Below the pieces are notes generated by a model. It did no database searches, had not been told where the DNA came from, and saw only the letters and a program-made list of their open reading frames with translations. From Neckera pumila (Eukaryota > Streptophyta > Bryopsida > Hypnales > Neckeraceae): 64,000 nt of DNA. The position numbers and the translations under genes are program-made. Position 1 is the first letter of the stretch. Each line of letters starts with the position of its first letter. The stretch is taken from NCBI GenBank assembly GCA_963969595.1, contig OZ018412.1, positions 15,998,501 through 16,062,500 of the forward strand. Direction: 5' to 3'. This document shows positions 52,043 through 63,430 of this stretch, piece by piece.

Positions 52043-52799
52043 ATAAATACTTTGGATGTAAATAAAAGTATGGCAAATTGCCACTTTTAGTAATTTGTTG
52101 TTTATTTGCATAATCACTCAAATATATTTTAAGCATAACATTTCTTTTGAAAAAATAATTAAAAATCTTTTTAATCAAGCTTCCATACTATAAGTACAAT
52201 GCCAAAATTAGTTTCTAGCTAGTGTTAAATGCTTAACGACGAGGCAAACCTCAATTCAGACACTAGAAATTTGGGAGAAAAAATCACATTGTCAATTCAT
52301 TTTAAAGAACTTTGTAGTAGGTTTGAAATGGAAGAAAATATTTATAGTTGCACAAGTTATTTCATCGATCAAACTTTATATTTTTACATCACCATTGATA
52401 GTGTTAGATTTGACATGTAAAGCTATTTAAACTTTGGGCCTAGAACCACAATATAATGATGTTTTAATTATAGAATGATAAAGAAATTTGAATTACACCA
52501 TAATATTCCACACTATATTATACACCTACAATGAAATGTTCAAATTTTTGAAGCATATATTGTGTTTGATATGAATTTTCTTCACTTTTACTTGAAAAAA
52601 TCATAGAAATTTCAAATTTTCATAAAAAATATTTGAAAATTTTACAACTTATAGGAAATATGTGATTTCATCTCTAAAAAATTAAAATTAAATAATTTAC
52701 GCTCATATTTAGTGGCAAACTAGGTTCAATATGTTTGGAATGGAATTGAAAAGAGGTTCTTTTGACCGGTATGGTGATTTTTTGAAATTTTAGTGGTCT

Positions 52800-53730
52800 T
52801 TAACCCCTAAAGGACCAACATGCGTTTTTTGGCCGTATAGAAATTTTGGGCAGGTACGTGTGACTAGAGATATCCATATTTGAGGCTGAAATTTTAATAG
52901 AAGGTGGGGGCAAGGAATATCTTCATGTGTACCAAGTTTCATGACATTTCAAAATACGAGTCAAAAGTTGTGACCTAATATGTTACTTTTTTTCGTAACC
53001 GGGCAGTTTGGGCAGATCAGAAAAAATCATTTTTTCCGGAATTTTTTTTTGAAATTGGTTCTCTACAGTTATATATACTTAAAAAGCTTTGAGTAACTCC
53101 ATTTCAATCAATGAGTCAAAAGTTATGAGGGTTTTTGGTTTGCGGGCAGTTATGGATTCTCTACTCTAAAAAAAACTTTAAAGTCGTTTATTTAACTCAA
53201 TTTTCAATATTTTTGGAAAAAAATAAAATCTTAGGATGTAGGTTGATTATTACAACATTATAATCGTTGGGATTGGCATTTTTAAATTCCATGATTAAAT
53301 TTTTAACAATTTAGTATTTTAAGTCATTTTCTACTTCTTTCTACTTGCTATTCTTTTCCTATATGTTGTACAATTTCAAATGATGTGAAATTTTTCATGC
53401 ATATAGACAACTTGTTTAGGAAACTGAACTTAAAGAAGCACCACCTTTATCGGCATTTTTTCATTGAAAAGTGAGCTTGCAAAGTGCAGCTACGCGGTTT
53501 TTCGTAGGATTGAAAAAATGGTTTTCAAGACTTTGAATGCTTATATCTTATGATCCACACGGTGGAATTTTCTGAAATTTTTACCACATGTTTTCAAAAT
53601 ATCATACTACGAGATCCTACGGTTACATGTGTCAAAAATTGTTTTTTTCCAAAAATTTGGTAGTTGTATTAGAAATGGCAGTTTTGGAGCGTTTTTGGTG
53701 ATTACATAGTCGTGAAACTTTAGGGGTTAA
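52800..53730 (+). mobile_element. TTAA-flanked inverted-repeat element
   Basis: TTAACCCCTAAAGGACC to CTTTAGGGGTTAA, 931 bases, near-identical along its length to 43348-44275, so both moved fairly recently. Non-coding. Confidence 0.75.
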
Positions 53731-54159
53731 ATCTATTAACTCATTTTTGCAAATCCAGTTTTGAACTAAAGTACATGCAATTTTTGCTAGGTCTACTACT
53801 TGACATACCTCCCCATTTGTAATTTTAGAAAAATATGTACTTTAGTATCACCAAATCGAACCATTAGATAGGACAATAATTTGATAAAGTATCTACACAA
53901 ATTAGAATGACTTTCATCCAAGCAATAATGAAAAAAAAATGTCAATTTCAATCTGACTAGACGCCGTGGCCATTTTTTGGTCAATGAATGACAAAGAATC
54001 CTTTTGTATAGGATATAAGTGTAACTATTCATCCTCAAAATTTTGTAGGGAAAGGAGAGATCATAAACAATAGTTTGACATCCAGTGAGCACTTTTGTTT
54101 TTTTCAAAGTAGATTATTGTGCCCTATGCCATTGCCCCAGCCAAAATCATAGTAAAAAT

Positions 54160-54440
54160 ACTTTTGTAATTTTCTAATTCATAATAAAAACTTTGAAATT
54201 CAATATCTTTCCCGCAATCATTCCAAACACCACAAAACAAAGCCTATCTACCCCTCCTCGCCAAGGCCTTTCCAATGGTACCAAGAACGCGACCAAAATC
54301 AAAATAAAAGTAATTTTCTAATTTGTTGATCCATAAATACTTCAAAATTCAATAACTTCCGTGCCGTAGCTCCAAACGCAACAAAACCAAGCCCATGCAC
54401 CCCTCCTTCCCGAGGGCTTTCCAACGGTACCAAGCATGCG
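54160..54440 (+). repeat. Imperfect tandem duplication, two units of about 135 bases
   Basis: The unit around 54170-54300 (CCAAACACCACAAAACAAAGCC, CCTTTCCAATGGTACCAAG) recurs at about 54310-54435 with scattered changes (CTTTCCAACGGTACCAAGC). Confidence 0.6.
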
Positions 54441-54525
54441 GGCAGGGGACACACGGTCCATGAGATCTCAACATAACAAACAAACAAAACAAAACAAACA
54501 ACCAAACTTTAGGTATGGATGATGT

Positions 54526-55403
54526 TGTACACCCCCCTACAAGAAAGGTTGATGCCCTCCTTTTGCACCCTTCAACTTATTTGACATTACTTTGAACATC
54601 ATTGACATTTCTTATTTTTTTCAATCAACATTTGTGTCTAACCCAATTTCCCTCAAGTATACTAAATTTTCAATTTCAAAAAAACAAAACTCCATTTTTT
54701 GTGAATTTAAAAAAAAAAATTTCACGATTTTACATGGAAATTCATAGAAAAATATTAATGATAAATTTTTTTAATTTAATTGCGGAAATATGTAGGAAAC
54801 ATCCAAATGCACATTTTTCCTTCAACAAACATCTCCAAAAAAGTTTCAGAATTATCGTGGCAGAAGTTACAGTGGAGGCGTGAATAGTGCCCAAGATTTT
54901 GAAAATTCATATCTCTTTATTGTAATTAGATTTTGATAAAGTAATTGTACCATCATGCTCAAATGTGTAAAATTAGTTACAATGTGAAGGAAAAAAAAAA
55001 TCTAATTACAGTAAAGAGATATGAATTTTCAAAATTTTGAGTACTATTCATGCCTCCACTGTAACTACTGCCACAGTAATTGTAAAACTTTTTTGGAGAT
55101 GTTTGTTGAAGGAAAGATGTGCGTTTGGATGTTTCCTATGTATCTCCGCAATTAGATTTAAAAAATCCATCATTAATATTTTTCTATGAGTTTTCATGTA
55201 AAATCGTGAAAAAAAATTAAAATAACTCACCAAAAATGGAGTTTTGTTTTTTTGAAATTGAAAATTTGGTATACTTGAGAGAGATTGGGTTAGACACAAA
55301 TGTTGATTGACGAAAACAAGAAATGTCAATTATGTTCAAAGTAATGTTAAAAAGCTAAAGGGTGCAAAAGGGGGGCGTCAACCTTTCTTGTAGGGGGTGT
55401 ACA
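54526..55403. mobile_element. Large foldback element with mirrored open frames
   Basis: Arms of about 420 bases (54526-54945 and 54985-55403) are reverse complements at high identity and start TGTACACCCCCTACAAGAAA. Each arm holds a 93-codon frame (54602-54883 plus, 55048-55329 minus) encoding nearly the same peptide, as expected of a palindrome. The frame begins without a strong ATG and matches no family, so I read it as a by-product of the hairpin. Confidence 0.8.
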
Positions 55404-56256
55404 GTGCCAAAAGGGATGATTTCCATGGTCACAACTCGGTGTTAAGGGTTAATACAACTCAGAGACAATATAGACATCCATCCAGCAATTCTGACTGCCT
55501 TGTGCTATGATCCTTTAGTTAGTTTTGGTAGAAAGAAATTTGTTATTGCCTCGGAACAACTCTGAGCAGAAATGCTAATCGGGAGGACATTTGGAAATAG
55601 GAGACCTAAGGTAAAGTACAGTACTGTACATAATGTTCTTGCTTTAGAAGGGAACTCTTCCAAGTTGTTCAAGAATATTATGCAGACGATAATAATCACT
55701 TGGCATTAGTAACATGGCAGTTGCGGCAAAAACAAGCATGATAAAGGGGTGTACCCAAAAGGATTGGGTTGTTAACTAATTGCAAATCTTTTGACCTTGA
55801 AATTTGTCACACGCTATTAACATAGAGAGAATCTTGTACCAAATATTTCATGATAAAAAAACAATTTTTCGAACTTTGAAGAGGGAGTCAAAGTTGGCAG
55901 CAGTGAAAGTAATTTCCCTGGGAATGTAGAAACGCCATTTTCACTTGTACCCTACTGTACTTAAAATATAACCACATGATGCACAGAAATTAACTTCACA
56001 GACTATTGCGAGTGCTTCTTGCACCGTAGGTCAAGTCCACAAACGGCATGGTTGTTCCCCTTTATTCACGAGACTTGCCGTCGAAGAAGTCATGCACCAT
56101 ACGCTCCAAGTCATCAGGACTGTACTTCAAGTTTGTACATAGGCACTTGGATTTCCTCAATCAGCATACTGCAAAGCCAGAGCCAAGTCAAAATTAGATG
56201 TGCTATTTGATGTTCTGTTCAGAAAAGAGGATACTATTTGCATTACTTTAAGTATA

Positions 56257-56463
56257 GGGCAATGTCCGAGGAGGAGGGTGTTTTGGGAAATAACAGGCCG
56301 ACGAGGAGGGCGGTTATTTCCCAAAACGCCCGATGACAAGGAGCCATTGCCCAATGTAAATCATGAACAGAAGGATGAGAAATTGAGGATGAGAAATCGA
56401 AGTTGGATGAGTAATGCGTAATGCCCGATTACACAAGAAAACCCGCGCAATCAGGCATTACGC
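56257..56463. repeat. Two adjacent hairpins in the last EXO70 intron
   Basis: The first, 56257-56352, pairs GGGCAATG and GTTTTGGGAAATAAC with their complements. The second, 56415-56463, pairs GCGTAATGCC with GGCATTACGC. Both are GC-richer than the flanks and lie about 90 to 300 bases from the last exon. Confidence 0.6.
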
Positions 56464-57042
56464 CTCAAAACCCTCCCCGCAAATGTACATGGAAAATCCT
56501 GCAAGTGATTTATGCATGTAGCGCACACACACAGACACATATTTCTATATATGAGATCAGAATAGAGATACGGAATGGTCTTTGGGTGCAAGAGCCAAAT
56601 TGGTTGGGACCGAATCTGTATCACAATTTACGAATAACTTGGGCAATCATTCCAAGCGGAAGTTGTAGACCACTGTAAGTAACAATTGACTACTCCATTA
56701 ATTTCCATTCAAATATTGGTTGCCATATAAGGTAACTACACCTAAAATCACATGGTTCCTAAAATCGCACAGTGGATATTCTTGCCTAAAATGTACTCCC
56801 ACTATTCATATGACTCTATGATCGCTTTTGGGTACACCTATTCTCAACACTTTGAAAATTCCTAGTTTATTCCCACGGTGTCAAAAAAATGCATTCTTAA
56901 AGAATCTAGAATCCCTTTTTGACTACCAATGGGACATTACAAAAAAAAATTCAATATAATAGTGAAAACCATGCTGAATTAGGTTGAATTGTTTAACTGT
57001 GCCTGCGATTTAAGGTGCAGTTACCTTCCGTTTGGCCAAGTA

Positions 57043-57352
57043 CACTAAAAATGATATTTAGTGTAGTATGACATTTAGTGTTTTACCCCCCTAGCAACCA
57101 CAACACTAAATCTGAATTGTAGCGGATTTAGTGTTGTGTTGGACTTCAATGCGCCGCCTCCGCCTCCGCCTCCACTTCCTTTGCAAGTTCATTTTTTTAA
57201 CGTGTTCTAACACTAAATGTAAACCTTTTCAGATTTCAGATTTACCATAGAGCATATTTAGTGTTAGAAATTAGATTTAGTGTTACTTACTTATGATATT
57301 TAGTGTCAAGGTTCGTAATTAGTGTTGCCAACACTAAATATCATTTTTAGTG
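57043..57352. mobile_element. Miniature element with CACTAAAA ends, TA-flanked (copy 2)
   Basis: CACTAAAAATGATATTTAGTG at the left and its reverse at the right, with TA on both sides. It lies in the last EXO70 intron (57608-56169). Same family as 45501-45772. Confidence 0.65.
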
Positions 57353-57983
57353 TAGTGTTTACAACCCTTGCAAATAAGACCAATCAAATGTATGAGTAGA
57401 TGATTTGCCATTAGTCAAAGGGGTTGGATAGAAGACAGGATCAGGTCCACAACGGTTTAAGTGTATGAATTGCTCAGATGCTATTAGTGACGGGTTGGTA
57501 TAAGAGACGGGATCTAGTACTTCTGGTTTGGGTATCCTGTACCTTAGATAACAAAATTAGAGCTTTAGTGGTAGGAAAGGAAATGCAAGGGATCGATTGG
57601 AATGGTACCTGTAGCGTTTCAAGAATGAGCGGTAGGTAGATAGAAGAATGTCCTGAACTTGCATTTGAACTGAAAATCGGAGCTCATTGTCAGAAATTAT
57701 CCATTGCGTTTGACCCACGTGCAAATCTTCAAACGTCGAATTGAATCCCTTCAACCTGCAGAACAGAAGTACCCAACAATTGAGCCTACCCACCATCCAC
57801 AACTGCACACTGTCAGTGAGAGAAAAGACTCATTTCAAGTTACGTTTTCTGACCTTTCTTCAAGCTGGGATTTCGAAATGCCGCTATCACCATTGGATAT
57901 TCCACCTTCTGATATCTTTATGTATTGCAAGGCCTGAAAATCCACTCTTTCAGGTAATTGTTAACACCAGTGCCGAAGATTGT

Positions 57984-58210
57984 TTAACCACTTAAAGGAC
58001 CTCGACGCCCAAATTAGGCGTGAAGTTCTTTTCAATGCAGTTTTTAGAATGTCAAACGGGGACTTTATTTTTTATTCATTCTTCGACCAAGTCATGCAAT
58101 GTTCTTCACGGACTCTGGCGGTGAAAAGTTTGGACCCTTCTGAATTATATATTTCACAGTATCATCAATCCCAATTGGTCACTTTAAACCGTGAATACTT
58201 GGTCCCTTAG
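57984..58210. mobile_element. Short TTAA-family insertion in an EXO70 intron
   Basis: Left end TTAACCACTTAAAGGACC, right end ACCGTGAATACTTGGTCCCTTAG, shared with the right end of the insertion at 60672-60894. It sits between the EXO70 exons at 58293 and 57755 and obscures the linker there. Confidence 0.5.
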
Positions 58211-60671
58211 ACATTGAAGACACTGCCACAAGAGCCCTGTATGGTGCACAAGAACAAGATGCTCGACGCAGAGTCTCAGATTTGTTGCAAACCTTACTCC
58301 AAGAAGCTCGTTGATAACTACTGCCATACTGCTGAACAAATCTTCGTTGATTCTGTATCCAATCATCACCTAACATATCCTTTGCTTCTGATCTGCATAA
58401 GCCATGGTGCTCAAATTATGGAAAATTACAGCAAGTACTTGATATGACTGCCAGGGACAGATGAACAGCAGGTTTAGAAACTGAAGCGAGGTATCCATAC
58501 CTGAGGACAGATTCCACCATGTAATGGATGTTGTTCATCAGGAATATGTACGTAAGCCCCTTGTCTTCATACAGCTTCGATTTCTCCTCTAAGTTCCTTT
58601 GCAATGCTGACATTATGCGAACGATAGCAGCTGTCAGATCTGATGTCTTGTCGTCAACTGTGCCGTCAGAGAGCAACTCGTTCAATGGATACTGATAGCT
58701 GCACCGGAGCACATAGAAGTTGTGATCTTTGAATGGAAATAGGTCTGTCTGCTTGCCCTTCAATAGTGGTCTAAACCTCCCACATTGAATGATTGAATAA
58801 GGAATTCATACCTAGTGATAAAAAATGGATCTCAAGAGAACTTAGGTTCTCGTATAAAACGCAAAGAGATCTCTTCAGTGAGCTCTATAGTTATTTCTCA
58901 ATGAAAGCACACGCCTACATATTGCTTAAAATGCTTAATGCTTCATATCCTCTACCATCAGGTTGGCCGCATGAATTATCAAACCACAAGAACTTCCAAA
59001 AATAAATGAAATCCCAGAATTAAGATAGAAGAAGCAGCAACATTGTGCAAAACTTGTAGAGAAAGGCCTAATGTTGAAAGACAAAAGAAGTGTTTTTTTG
59101 GACAGAAAGAAAAGGTGAGAACTCAAGTCAAAACAAGAGTATCGATGGAAACTTACTCCAGCGTAAATTTGACATAATTGACGACGTAGCTGGTAAGCAA
59201 ATGAACCATTCCGTCGAGAGGAAGCGTTTTGGTTGGATCATCGTCCACAGCATCTTCAAATACTGCTAAAGTATCTTTAGCCATCTGACCCAATCGCCTG
59301 AAAAGTGTGGTCCAAGCTTCTCCGGTGTTGCTCCGGGCAAAGGCTTCTCTGAAGCTCAGCAGCATATGAACGCTACAATCAGTCACCTCTGCAAAACATT
59401 CCTCTCTATGAGGGTCGTGGCGAGCCCCTATCTGGTAACATAGCTGCCGCTCGGCCCAAAAGAGAAGCATTACCTGAGAGCAGTCACAGAAGTGGATTAA
59501 TCAAGATATTTTTTTCATTTATTGCCTCAATTTCCAAAGCCAACATCCCAAAAAGGACGTCCATAAAAGGAAGGGTATGCATGATGTGCTTACAGCAATG
59601 CGCACGTACTGAATCCAGTTCTGGATCTTGCTTCCAGTAACTCCCACGGCATTTTGAAAATATCATAATCACTTAGTCTTTCAACGCCCAAATTTAATAG
59701 GCTCGTCTGTAAAGTGGAAGCTCTTACATCCCCGCGCCCACCACATCCATGACTGAATATTCGAATCTTATCTATCCAGAGATAAACAAATACACGGTGT
59801 TTGAATTCGCAGTGAACTTATCATATAGTGTATCATACACTATAGAGAATAAACTGTGTAGCTTTGATTACCATTGTCGCCTCAGCACGTTGCATGTAAT
59901 ATTGAAGGTTATATAGGTAGGATGGGATAAGAAGTTAGACAAAAATGCACATGACGTTGAACAGTGTTAACAAAGAAGGTGTAATTATACTATATTCCCT
60001 AGATTTCATGGATTCATAGAACATGCATGATTGTTACCTGTAGATCTTCAGAAATTGATGAAGGTCAGCATGAATTAAAAGCTGCGGCATTTCAGCTAGT
60101 TGAAGAACGATTCTTGGTGAAATTAGAACTGGAAGAACTGGTGGAATAAAGGCTTGATCACTGGGAGGAGTGGTGGTTAGCAATAACCTCACATCTCTAT
60201 CCCCACCATTCTGCGGGGTTTCTGGCACATGCTTCTCAGGACTGGGCAGGATCCGTTGGCTTACTACCAATGGTACAAAACAGCAAGATATTTACCCTCA
60301 AGCATAATTGTGAATTCGCTCCTATCTAATCATCCCATTCATCTGGAAACAACGAAAAATATAAACCGTTACAAGCATAAGCAATCCAGCTACCAGAAGA
60401 AAGGTATTTGCCAAATGGTTCCTATTTCCAAGACACACCTGCTACTTGTCAGAAGCACCTTGAACTCTCCAAGATGGTACAATTCCGTCGCAGGACTCAG
60501 AACCGTGTCACTTGCTTTCAAACTCCGGTCAAGGACCAGATTCTCAGCAATTTCACGACGCTGATCAATGGCAGTCAGAAATTCGTGCAGATCGCTTCTG
60601 GGTCCTTGAAGCACCTTAGTTTCCACCTTTATACCAAAGTACACCAAGAGTCATAAAAAATATTACACACG

Positions 60672-60894
60672 TTGAACACCTGTGGAACAAGGGCCCAAAA
60701 CTGGTCCGCAAATTCATTTTAGCACTTTTGCGTGGCTCATAGTTATGAAGATTTTGTTTAGGTTGATTTAACATATTTATGACCGAAGCAATATTCCTCA
60801 TGGATTCTGGTGATGTAAAATTTAGCCCTAGCAGAATTATATTTTCCTCAATATGATCAATCAAACCGTGAAATCTTGGTCCTCTAGGGGTTAA
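60672..60894. mobile_element. Short TTAA-family insertion in an EXO70 intron
   Basis: Right end ACCGTGAAATCTTGGTCCTCTAGGGGTTAA-type sequence; the left end is degenerate (TTGAACACCTGTGG). It lies in the intron between the exons ending at 60964 and starting at 60626. Confidence 0.45.
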
Positions 60895-61771
60895 TGTTCT
60901 CTGCCCTATCCTGAGATGCGAACTTCGATCAAATGACGCAGGGCCAAATTATGCAGTCCTTACCTGACGAGGAACATTAAACTGATCCAACACAGATCCA
61001 GCGGCTTTGATTGTGCTGTCAATGTTTTCTTGTGCCAGTGGGAAGCATGTGTCTTCACCTTCATTCACAACCATATCACACAATCATTGTCAAAACATAC
61101 CAGTACTCCCCCTTTAGTTTAATTCGCTTAAAAGAAAGCAAACAAACATGCTGTTCCTCACCTTCACACTCTTAGCTCAAGTACAGAACCATTTACAAGC
61201 AGTACTCTTCAAAGTTTCTAACCACCATAACTACAGCAAGAAGCACGAAGGTCGGAAAGTTATAAGGTAGACCTAGGATACTGTTAGTATCCCTTTTAAG
61301 CATTTAACATATGTAACAGTGTGCTTTCAATGGGAGACCTGTAAAAATCTTGAGATCACGTTGGGTACAAAAGCTACTTCTATTGAGAACAACAATTTAA
61401 GCTGCATATGAATTTCTCACACAATTTCAAAGTAATGTACCTTCAATAGAATAAAATTAATAATGAGGCTATTAAGAACAACATTTCAATTAAACCTAAC
61501 ACCTAAATCTTTAAGCAAAAATATATACAAAACTCAATTTCATTCCCTAACAAGCAAGAGTGATTCCAATACCTTCTACTAAAGCTTGGATTGGTTTAAT
61601 CCACGTCCTTTGTTGCGAAAATTTGAAATCAATCCACCACGAAACCTGTCAAACAATAGTGAACAATGTTATATTCAAAAGTTTGAAAATCATTGCATAC
61701 ATAACACCAAATTCTATTGAAAAATGAAAATTAATAAAGTTATGTGTTTTAAACTAACTTAACATATTTCG

Positions 61772-63430
61772 TCAAGGAACAGATAATCTAAGAAAAAAGA
61801 CACAGTGGAGCAGACAAATAAATAGATACCATGATGTCGTTGAATCCACTGCAGAACTTGTTGAAGTGATACTCATCGTATTCATTAAACCTGCCCGATC
61901 TGAATATCCAAACCAACTACCCGCGTCCACCAAACGAATCAATCCCAAACTCAAAAGCTGGGCATGCCGAAGCATCCTACAAAGATCACTAAACTTTGGC
62001 CGCCGTTCAGGTTGCAACTCCCAGCAACTCGCAATGCAAAATTGCAAATAACCAGGACAGTCTTTTGGAAAACTTGGCCTCAAGCCTTCAAATCTGATTC
62101 TCTTGTGCAACTGTGCCTTAGACCTCTCCTCCGAAAACGGCATCCTTCCAGTGAGAATTTCCCAGCAAACCATGCCAAAACTCCAAACATCAGCTTTGGG
62201 AGGAAAGTTCTTGTGCGTCTGCGTCTCCTCTTGCCCAAATATTTCGGGTGCACCATAGACGGTTGTGCCCATATTGCGAGTCAATCCTCCAGAAATCGAG
62301 CTATCAATGTATCTTTTTGCCAATCCAAAGTCCGCCAATTTTGCTTCCAAATACCCTTGGGAGTGTAACACGTTCATACTCTCCGGCACCGGCTTCACAA
62401 GTATGTTGGAAGTCTTCAAGTCTCTGTGAGTTAATTTCTGGCCATGGACATGCTGCATAGCCTGTGCCACTTGAAGCATGAGGTCAATTGCAACAGATAA
62501 AATGAATGGCATACCGACACCCTTCTTGTGAGACTGGCTTGATGGTCGACTCAACTCCCTCAAAATGTGCTTGTGCAGGTCAGTAGGCAACAGCTCCATC
62601 ACCATGTAAGAATTGCGGTCCGGAGGAGGAACCTCCCAATAGTGGAAAAAACGCACAATGTTCGGATGATGGAGCCGATCCAGAATGGTAGCCTCGGTCT
62701 TCTCACTGCCTTTCGAAATTTTTAAACCACATTGATGCCCCATCCATGTTACTTCCAATACCATGCCACTGGCACCTTGTCCCAATTCACGCGAAATTTT
62801 GTAGAGCTCCAATTGTGGAACACTCTGGACTTCTCCTCCCATAGGAGCAAGCCGTGATTTCAAATACACTCCATAAGCATCATCATCCTCTGTGTATTCC
62901 GCAATATTCTCAAGCAATGCCTTCCGATCTTGAAGTGCTGCAACTTGAAGTGGGTGCTTGCTCGAATGCAGTTTCTTAAACAACCTCTCATACCCTTCTC
63001 CCCAAGTTTTCAGAAACTCCAGGTTCTCTTTAGAGGGTCTTCCCTCGACTGAAGCAATGGCAATATCCAACACAGATGTCCATTGATGGAGATTCAAAAC
63101 AATAGTTATCACTTCTTCTTTGATATTTGTTGAAGTCATGGCGGACACACGCCAACTTGCCGTAGTCTCACAGAAACATCTTTCCACCAGTAATTGTGCC
63201 CGCTTTACTGCGGCATGCAAATGGAGGAGTACAATCTTCTGAATGCCTCGAACAGGCTTGAAATTTCCAGACTCCAGCTTGGCTTGCAAGTACTGTGATA
63301 CTTTCAAGAGCTCTTCTACCAAATACGAGCACTGGAGTTCATTCAACTGCCATCTTTTGCTACTTCGACCTCGCACTCTGTCTGACACAGAGTCTATACA
63401 GCTCATAACCAGGGAGAAGTGGTCGGCCAT
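61772..63430 (-). CDS. Protein kinase with N-terminal DUF1221/HeLo-like helical domain (plant MLKL-type architecture)
   Basis: A 552-residue frame. Residues 1-200 form a predicted all-helical N-terminal region without Cys/His motifs, of the kind called DUF1221 in plant kinases and HeLo in plant mixed-lineage-kinase-like proteins. The kinase domain spans about 205-490: glycine loop GQGASG (217-222), ATP-binding Lys 237 (GLKI), candidate helix-C Glu 246, catalytic HRDLKTSN (335-342), DFG (367-369), APE (394-396), DVWSFG (414-419) and the closing Arg of PERRP (477). All catalytic residues are present, so an active Ser/Thr or dual kinase is expected, whereas the studied MLKL proteins are pseudokinases. 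ATG at 63430 is the first Met of the frame. A donor-like GTATCT after 61830 could remove the last hydrophobic 18 codons, so the C-terminus is uncertain. Its 3' end lies 126 bases from the EXO70-related gene on the same strand. Confidence 0.8.
   Translation of the reverse strand: MADHFSLVMSCIDSVSDRVRGRSSKRWQLNELQCSYLVEELLKVSQYLQAKLESGNFKPVRGIQKIVLLHLHAAVKRAQLLVERCFCETTASWRVSAMTSTNIKEEVITIVLNLHQWTSVLDIAIASVEGRPSKENLEFLKTWGEGYERLFKKLHSSKHPLQVAALQDRKALLENIAEYTEDDDAYGVYLKSRLAPMGGEVQSVPQLELYKISRELGQGASGMVLEVTWMGHQCGLKISKGSEKTEATILDRLHHPNIVRFFHYWEVPPPDRNSYMVMELLPTDLHKHILRELSRPSSQSHKKGVGMPFILSVAIDLMLQVAQAMQHVHGQKLTHRDLKTSNILVKPVPESMNVLHSQGYLEAKLADFGLAKRYIDSSISGGLTRNMGTTVYGAPEIFGQEETQTHKNFPPKADVWSFGMVCWEILTGRMPFSEERSKAQLHKRIRFEGLRPSFPKDCPGYLQFCIASCWELQPERRPKFSDLCRMLRHAQLLSLGLIRLVDAGSWFGYSDRAGLMNTMSITSTSSAVDSTTSWYLFICLLHCVFFLRLSVP

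Larger units (their letters stand above)
56062..61645 (-). pseudogene. EXO70: EXO70A-type exocyst subunit gene with frameshifts
   Basis: EXO70 tethers secretory vesicles to the plasma membrane. Exons on the minus strand: 61645-61573, 61058-60964, 60626-60439, 60259-60038, 59722-59594, 59473-59157, 58770-58501, 58392-58293, 57755-57609, 56168-56062. They read in EXO70A1 order: IDSTIKAAGSVLDQF, ETKVLQGPRSDLHEFL, FIPPVLPVL, LNLGVERLS, KIQNWIQYVRIA, CFAEVTDCSVHMLLSF, TSYVVNYVKF, LMNNIHYMV, SEAKDMLGDDWIQNQRR, FNSTFEDLH, YRSFLKRYR, LKYSPDDLERMVHDFF. Breaks: exon 59722-59594 has lost one base near 59627-59631 (frame changes between LLEA and KIQNW), and the last exon needs two shifts near 56136-56158. 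The usual N-terminal block (ERAVLMRASLQKS type) is not found, and the linker between exons at 58293 and 57755 is unresolved. Three introns carry transposon insertions. Probably a decaying copy; sequencing error cannot be excluded. Confidence 0.82.

Noticed and set aside
54602..55329. Two 93-codon frames as a gene pair
   Set aside because: They are mirror images within one palindromic element, have no domain and are better explained by the hairpin.
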